NCBI GenBank assembly: GCA_015065105.1
Contig: SVQZ01000015.1
Location: 1 to 59,178, forward strand
From: Oscillospiraceae bacterium
GTDB taxonomy: Bacteria; Bacillota; Clostridia; Oscillospirales; CAG-272
Direction of reading: 5' to 3'
Length of the DNA stretch: 59,178 bases
The position numbers and the translations under genes were made by a program. Shown here piece after piece: positions 55,447 to 59,178 of this stretch (positions within the stretch are counted from its first letter, which is position 1; the number at the start of each line of letters is the position of its first letter). Under the pieces are notes generated by a model. The model was not told the origin of the DNA, ran no database searches, and saw only the letters and a list, made by a program, of their open reading frames with translations.

Positions 55447-56232
55447 GTGAACGATTGTAATGTAATAATGATAACCTCCTGCAAGGGCGGTGTGGGTAAG
55501 ACCACCGTTGCTGCTAATTTAGGAATGGCAATGGCGCTTTTGGGTAAACGTACCTTGCTTTTGGACTGCGATTTCGGAATGCGCTGTCTCGACCTTGTTA
55601 TGGGTCTTGAGGATAAGTGTATGTACGATCTCGCTGACGTAATCCTTCGTCATATAAGCTACGATAAAGCAATAATAAGAGACGAAAGAAACGATAATCT
55701 CTATTTTCTTGCAGCCCCATATAAATATGAAGGGGATATCACCGAAAAGGATTTCTGTAAGTTTATCAAAAGCGTATCAAGTGCTCTTGATCTTGATTAT
55801 ATCATCATTGATACCCACGGAGGTAACGGTGAAGAGATAAAGCTGGGCGCATCGGTATGTGATTTCGCGCTTATTGTGGCGACTCACCAGAGTGCGTCTC
55901 TTCGTGCGGCGGAGCAGACAAATGCTTATCTTACCTCTCTCGGCGTAAGAAAAACAAGACTTATAATAAACTGCTTTGAAAAGCGTAACGTTATAAAAAG
56001 CCGTCTTCCCGGTATAATTAACATCATCGATTCTACCTGTATCAAGCTGATAGGAGTAATCCCCAACGACCCTACCTTCATAATAGCACAGAGAAAGGGT
56101 CTGCTTATCGATGATTTCAGAAAAGGAGACACGGTAACGGCATTCCGTAACATCTCGCTTCGTATCATGGGCGAGACCGTTCCCCTTATGGAGGGCTTCA
56201 AAAAAAGAGACAGAAAGGTTATTATGAAATAA
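55447..56232 (+). CDS. minD: MinD-like septum-site ATPase
   Basis: 261 residues from GTG at 55447, preceded by GGGGGGT. Deviant Walker A CKGGVGKTT near residue 11, then the MinD-type DCDFGMRCLDLVMGLEDKCMYDLADVI and a modified Walker B DYIIIDTHGGNGE in place of the usual DSPAGIE. The C-terminus (MEGFKKRDRKVIMK) is basic but not clearly the amphipathic membrane helix of classical MinD. MinD positions the division inhibitor. In many Clostridia minC-minD-minE-rodA-mgsA form a cluster; here only minD and the mgsA-like gene remain together. An alternative is another MinD/ParA-type ATPase. Confidence 0.8.
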   Translation: MNDCNVIMITSCKGGVGKTTVAANLGMAMALLGKRTLLLDCDFGMRCLDLVMGLEDKCMYDLADVILRHISYDKAIIRDERNDNLYFLAAPYKYEGDITEKDFCKFIKSVSSALDLDYIIIDTHGGNGEEIKLGASVCDFALIVATHQSASLRAAEQTNAYLTSLGVRKTRLIINCFEKRNVIKSRLPGIINIIDSTCIKLIGVIPNDPTFIIAQRKGLLIDDFRKGDTVTAFRNISLRIMGETVPLMEGFKKRDRKVIMK

Positions 56233-56286
56233 CCTATGAAATAAAATAAGCAATACATTTTCATATATAATAAAGAGGTGAATACA

Positions 56287-56709
56287 GTGCATATAGCAAT
56301 AATGGCAGATGACAAGAAAAAAGAGCTTTTGGCACAGTTTTGCATAGCTTACTGCGGAATACTCAGCAAGCATTATCTTTACGCAACAAGCATAACAGGT
56401 AAATACGTTAACGATGCAACGGGACTTAATATTGAAAAGCTTCTCCCCGGTTCACAGGGCGGCGGACAGCAGATCCTTTCCCGTATTGCATATGATGAGA
56501 TAGATATGCTTATCTTTATGAGAGACCCCGATGCATATCAGTCTCCCGAACAAAAAGAGGTTCAGGATAATCTTCTCCGTCTCTGTGATATACACAACGT
56601 TCCCGTTGCCACAAACCTTGCGACAGCCGAGGTGCTTATCAACGGTCTTGAACGCGGCGACCTTGCATGGAGAGAGATCGTAAATCCTAATATGTACCGC
56701 AGATATTAA
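56287..56709 (+). CDS. Methylglyoxal synthase-like protein lacking catalytic residues
   Basis: 140 residues from GTG at 56287 (AGAGGTGA upstream; a GTG three codons earlier overlaps that site). The MGS fold is clear: IAIMADDKKKELLAQF, YATSITGKYVNDATGLNIE, FMRDPDAY, VATNLATAEVLI. Yet the positions equal to E. coli MgsA His19, Asp71, His98 and Asp101 appear changed: AHD is ADD, GGDQQ is GGGQQ and the PHxPD loop is SPEQK. It is therefore unlikely to convert dihydroxyacetone phosphate to methylglyoxal and may be a phosphate-ligand sensor. Lies 54 bp after minD. Confidence 0.82.
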   Translation: MHIAIMADDKKKELLAQFCIAYCGILSKHYLYATSITGKYVNDATGLNIEKLLPGSQGGGQQILSRIAYDEIDMLIFMRDPDAYQSPEQKEVQDNLLRLCDIHNVPVATNLATAEVLINGLERGDLAWREIVNPNMYRRY

Positions 56710-56783
56710 TAATTTGTCCGATATGAGTTAAAATAAGAACATGGGTCACCATGTTTTTATTTTACAATCCCGAGGTGATGGAA

Positions 56784-58040
56784 ATGATGATAAAAAAAGC
56801 GGAAATATTGTGCGTAGGTACTGAAATACTTATAGGTGATATAGTAAATACCAATGCGGCGTGGCTCTCAAAGGAGCTTTCCGCGCTCGGTATCTCACAG
56901 TATCATCAGGCAGTTATAGGCGATAACAGCGAAAGACTGGCGCAGACCGTAAAGGATACTCTTAACAACTGCGATCTTCTTGTAATGACGGGCGGACTCG
57001 GGCCTACCTATGACGATATCACAAAGGAAACGGTGGCATCGGTTTTAGGAAAAGAGCTTGTATTCGATCGGGAGATATTCGACGGTATAAAGGCATATTT
57101 CGATAAGCGCGACAGAACTATGACCGAAAACAACCGTAAACAGGCATATGTTATAGAGGGCTCGAAGGTTCTGAAAAACGATATGGGTACAGCACCGGGT
57201 ATTCTTTGCAATACAGGCGAAAAGATCATTATACTTCTGCCCGGACCTCCCTCCGAGCTTATGCCTATGTGGAAGAATTACGCAAGACCCGAAATAGAAA
57301 AATATTGTGATAAGGTATTTGTTTCAAAAAATGTAAATATAGTCGGCATGGGTGAGGCAGCGGTTGCAAGCGAGCTTGACGAAATGATGAAGAACTCAGT
57401 CAATCCCACAATTGCTCCCTATTGTAAAACGGGGGAGACCCGTCTTCGTATTACTGCTTCCGCAAAAACAAAAGAGGAAGCACAGAAGATGTGCGACGAT
57501 GTAATTGAAAAGATAAAAAATACCAAGATAAATAATTATATTTACGGTATAGATACAGATATAGCCGAGGCTGTGGTAAAAGAGCTTACCAAAAGGGGAC
57601 TTAAGATAGCAACGGCGGAAAGCTGTACCGGCGGTCTTATCGCAAAGATGATAACCGACGTTCCCGGAGCCTCCGCTGTTCTTGAGGGCGGTATGATCTC
57701 CTATTCAAATTCGGTAAAGTATAAGGCTTTGGGCGTTTCAAGCTCTCTGCTCGACCGTCACGGCCCCTATGACCACAGAGTTGCCATACAGATGGCAGAG
57801 GGAGTTCGCCGTCTTATGGACTCAGACGTTGGTATAGGAGTAACCGGTCTTGCAGGACCCGGCGGCGGAACTGCAAAAAAGCCGGTGGGACTTGTTTATA
57901 TTGCGGTATGTTATAACAAGAAGACGGAGGTCATGAAATATAAATTCGGTGAGAATCAATCGAGAGACCGTATCCGTGAGCTGACCGCGGTAAATGCATT
58001 TATCAATACTCTTAATATATTAAAAAAGGGACAAAAATAA
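56784..58040 (+). CDS. cinA: CinA-like protein (competence/damage-inducible, NMN deamidase type)
   Basis: 418 residues from ATG at 56784, six bases after GAGGTG; the longer frame to 56751 has no site. N-terminal MoCF-like domain (about 1-165: AEILCVGTEILIGDIVNTNA, VMTGGLGPTYDDITKETVA). A KOW-like linker and a C-terminal CinA domain follow (about 255-415: TAESCTGGLIAKMITDVPGAS, VGIGVTGLAGPGGGTAKKPVGLVYIAV). CinA proteins hydrolyse ADP-ribose and/or deamidate nicotinamide mononucleotide, and in many Firmicutes sit between pgsA and recA. Here it is about 33 kb from them. Confidence 0.94.
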   Translation: MMIKKAEILCVGTEILIGDIVNTNAAWLSKELSALGISQYHQAVIGDNSERLAQTVKDTLNNCDLLVMTGGLGPTYDDITKETVASVLGKELVFDREIFDGIKAYFDKRDRTMTENNRKQAYVIEGSKVLKNDMGTAPGILCNTGEKIIILLPGPPSELMPMWKNYARPEIEKYCDKVFVSKNVNIVGMGEAAVASELDEMMKNSVNPTIAPYCKTGETRLRITASAKTKEEAQKMCDDVIEKIKNTKINNYIYGIDTDIAEAVVKELTKRGLKIATAESCTGGLIAKMITDVPGASAVLEGGMISYSNSVKYKALGVSSSLLDRHGPYDHRVAIQMAEGVRRLMDSDVGIGVTGLAGPGGGTAKKPVGLVYIAVCYNKKTEVMKYKFGENQSRDRIRELTAVNAFINTLNILKKGQK

Positions 58041-58146
58041 TTAACTTTTTTCAACCACTCTCTTTGGTAAGAATAGTTTAATATGATCGTTATAAAAAAT
58101 GCTGACCTTTCGCCGAATGTCGGCAAGATAGTATTTTTGAAAACGC

Positions 58147-58181
58147 GGTGTAACCTCGGTAAAATGGGTTACACCTTTTTT
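58147..58181 (+). terminator. Terminator downstream of cinA
   Basis: GGTGTAACC / GGTTACACC, 9-bp stem with an 11-base loop followed by TTTTTT. It is 107 bp after the cinA stop; a 50-codon frame that runs through it is not credible as a gene. Confidence 0.82.
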
Positions 58182-58185
58182 AACG

Positions 58186-58267
58186 TATGGGAAATTGCTT
58201 TGTTTTATGCAATAATAATTCGAGTTCGTTTTTGAAATTGGGGCAGGATGCGGTACGGACCGGTACC
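58186..58267 (+). repeat. Dispersed element, copy F
   Basis: Starts TATGGGAAATTGCTTTGTTTTATG five bases after the terminator T-run, is diverged in the middle, then has GGGGCAGGATGCGG and ends in the hairpin GGTAC-GGACCG-GTACC. The rest of the gap up to 58389 shows nothing else that I can name. Confidence 0.65.
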
Positions 58268-58389
58268 TGATTATTTATATATACAAAATTCCTTTTTTGT
58301 ATTCTTCCTTATCTGTAAAACTTTTGTTCCTGCAGATCACAATTAAAATAGCAAGCTCAGCTTTCTTATTTCCCAATATTGAAAATATA

Positions 58390-58418
58390 TTGATTTTGGG
58401 AAACAAATGTGATATAAT
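58390..58418 (+). promoter_or_regulatory. SigA-type promoter of the AAA/DUF4143 gene
   Basis: TTGATT (58390-58395), 17 bp, then TATAAT (58413-58418), 22 bp before the start codon. The same form as the hpf promoter. Confidence 0.7.
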
Positions 58419-58439
58419 AACTTTGCGAGGTGATTTTCT

Positions 58440-59178
58440 ATGAAACTGATCGAAAGAAAACAATACTTAGATAAAATGATAGGTGTTATCGGAACTCCCG
58501 ATATTAAAGTCTTGACAGGTGTGAGACGTTCGGGTAAATCAAAGTTGCTCGAAGCCTTCAAAGCCTATGTGCAAAAGAACATTGCTAACGCTAATATTAT
58601 TCATATCAACTTTAACCTGTCTAAGTATGACACTCTTAAGGAATATAAAGCTCTTAACGAATATATCGAAAGCAATTATGCAGAGGGCAAGGAGAATTTC
58701 GTTTTAATTGACGAGATTCAAATGTGCGATAATTTTGAGCTGTGCATAAACAATCTCCACGCAACTGAGATGTACGATATTTATATCACGGGTTCTAACG
58801 CTTTTCTGCTCAGTTCGGACTTGGCGACACTGTTTACCGGCAGAACATTTGAAATCAAGGTGTATCCGTTCTCCTTTGCCGAATATGTGCATTACTTCGG
58901 ATTAACAGATAATTATACCGCTTTTGATAACTATATGCTTGAGGGCGGTATGTCCGGCTCTTATTTGTATAAAGAGCAAGAGGATAAATACGATTACATT
59001 GAAACTGTCTTTGATACGTTGATTTTAAGAGATATACGTCAAAAGTATAATATCAAAAATCCCGCTCTGATGGATCGTATTTCTCAATTCTTGATGGATA
59101 ACGTGTCCAACTTGACCTCGGCAAGAAGCATTACGGACACCCTCACATCGAACAAAGATAAAATCAATCATAAAACTG
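58440..59178 (+). CDS. AAA/DUF4143-type ATPase (3' end outside window)
   Basis: 246 residues are seen from ATG at 58440 (GCGAGGTGA seven to nine bases upstream); no stop occurs before the window ends. It has Walker A LTGVRRSGKSKLLEAF near residue 28, Walker B FVLIDEIQM near 92 and the sensor segment IYITGSNAFLLSSDLATLFTGR. YPFSFAEY follows, as in the archaeal-type AAA_14/DUF4143 family. These proteins are widespread in gut anaerobes, of uncertain role, often linked to mobile or defence regions. It has its own promoter and follows a dispersed repeat. Confidence 0.9.
   Translation, partial: MKLIERKQYLDKMIGVIGTPDIKVLTGVRRSGKSKLLEAFKAYVQKNIANANIIHINFNLSKYDTLKEYKALNEYIESNYAEGKENFVLIDEIQMCDNFELCINNLHATEMYDIYITGSNAFLLSSDLATLFTGRTFEIKVYPFSFAEYVHYFGLTDNYTAFDNYMLEGGMSGSYLYKEQEDKYDYIETVFDTLILRDIRQKYNIKNPALMDRISQFLMDNVSNLTSARSITDTLTSNKDKINHKT

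Noticed and set aside
58083-58236. 50-codon frame starting ATG at 58083
   Set aside because: It reads through the terminator at 58147 and into repeat copy F and has no ribosome site.

Overview
The window looks like a chromosomal replication-origin neighbourhood from an anaerobic Firmicute, most likely a Clostridia/Oscillospirales-type gut bacterium. This rests on the gene order dnaA-dnaN-recF-remB-gyrB-gyrA, a noc-parA-parB set with parS-like sites, RemB, long-form HPF, a B12-radical SAM/DUF2344 pair, SLH-anchored surface proteins, GG-rich ribosome binding sites, and TTGACA/TATAAT promoters. I infer the taxon from gene content and did not test it by search.

Layout. 1-4.7 kb: two tandem SLH-DUF4838 surface proteins, the first cut by the window edge. 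4.8-8.2 kb: hpf, two convergent cyclophilin genes (one a two-domain lipoprotein) and an AI-2E/YtvI-type membrane protein. 8.2-8.95 kb: no protein gene, but a perfect promoter, a highly structured ~205-nt segment and a strong terminator (a candidate small RNA), followed by a dispersed repeat. 8.95-17.4 kb, plus strand: rlmB, a degenerate P-type-ATPase-like protein with an acidic N-terminus, a B12-radical SAM protein with its DUF2344 partner, a YbiT-like ABC-F protein and a TIM-barrel isomerase. 17.4-23.2 kb: a CAU tRNA with a consensus promoter, a GH28-like beta-helix protein (minus), an oxidoreductase, an SLH polysaccharide deacetylase and rlmD.

23.3-37.5 kb is a colinear minus-strand block: dnaA - oriC - dnaN - recF - remB - gyrB - pfkB-type kinase - gyrA - membrane protein - recA - recX - rimO - pgsA, plus a 52-aa membrane protein. 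oriC lies between dnaA and dnaN and shows DnaA boxes, a GTAGTAGTAG trio tract and an AT-rich segment. 37.7-41.1 kb (plus) has a cytosolic DUF4838 protein and a GH32 fructosidase. 41.2-52.9 kb (minus) has a MORN-repeat protein, a membrane protein, serS, a 91-bp tandem-repeat array, parB, parA, noc, an orphan sugar-ABC ATPase, comM, a CBM9-like protein, a prolyl-tRNA editing protein and an acyl-CoA ligase-like enzyme. 53.0-59.2 kb (mostly plus) has a DUF1836 regulator, rlmA, a small secreted protein, an RNHCP protein, minD, an MgsA-like protein lacking its catalytic residues, cinA and a truncated AAA/DUF4143 ATPase.

The central theme is chromosome replication and segregation: initiation, clamp, gyrase, recombination, ParABS/Noc and MinD. 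Carbohydrate-active genes sit around it.

The most unusual signals are: (i) a ~74-bp dispersed element beginning TATAGGAAATTGCT that in five of six loci starts just after the U-tract of an intrinsic terminator and ends in a hairpin whose shape, but not sequence, is kept; (ii) the promoter-RNA-terminator locus at 8.3-8.5 kb; (iii) the 91-bp palindromic array beside parS; (iv) the pseudo-P-type ATPase; (v) the MgsA-like protein without catalytic residues next to MinD.
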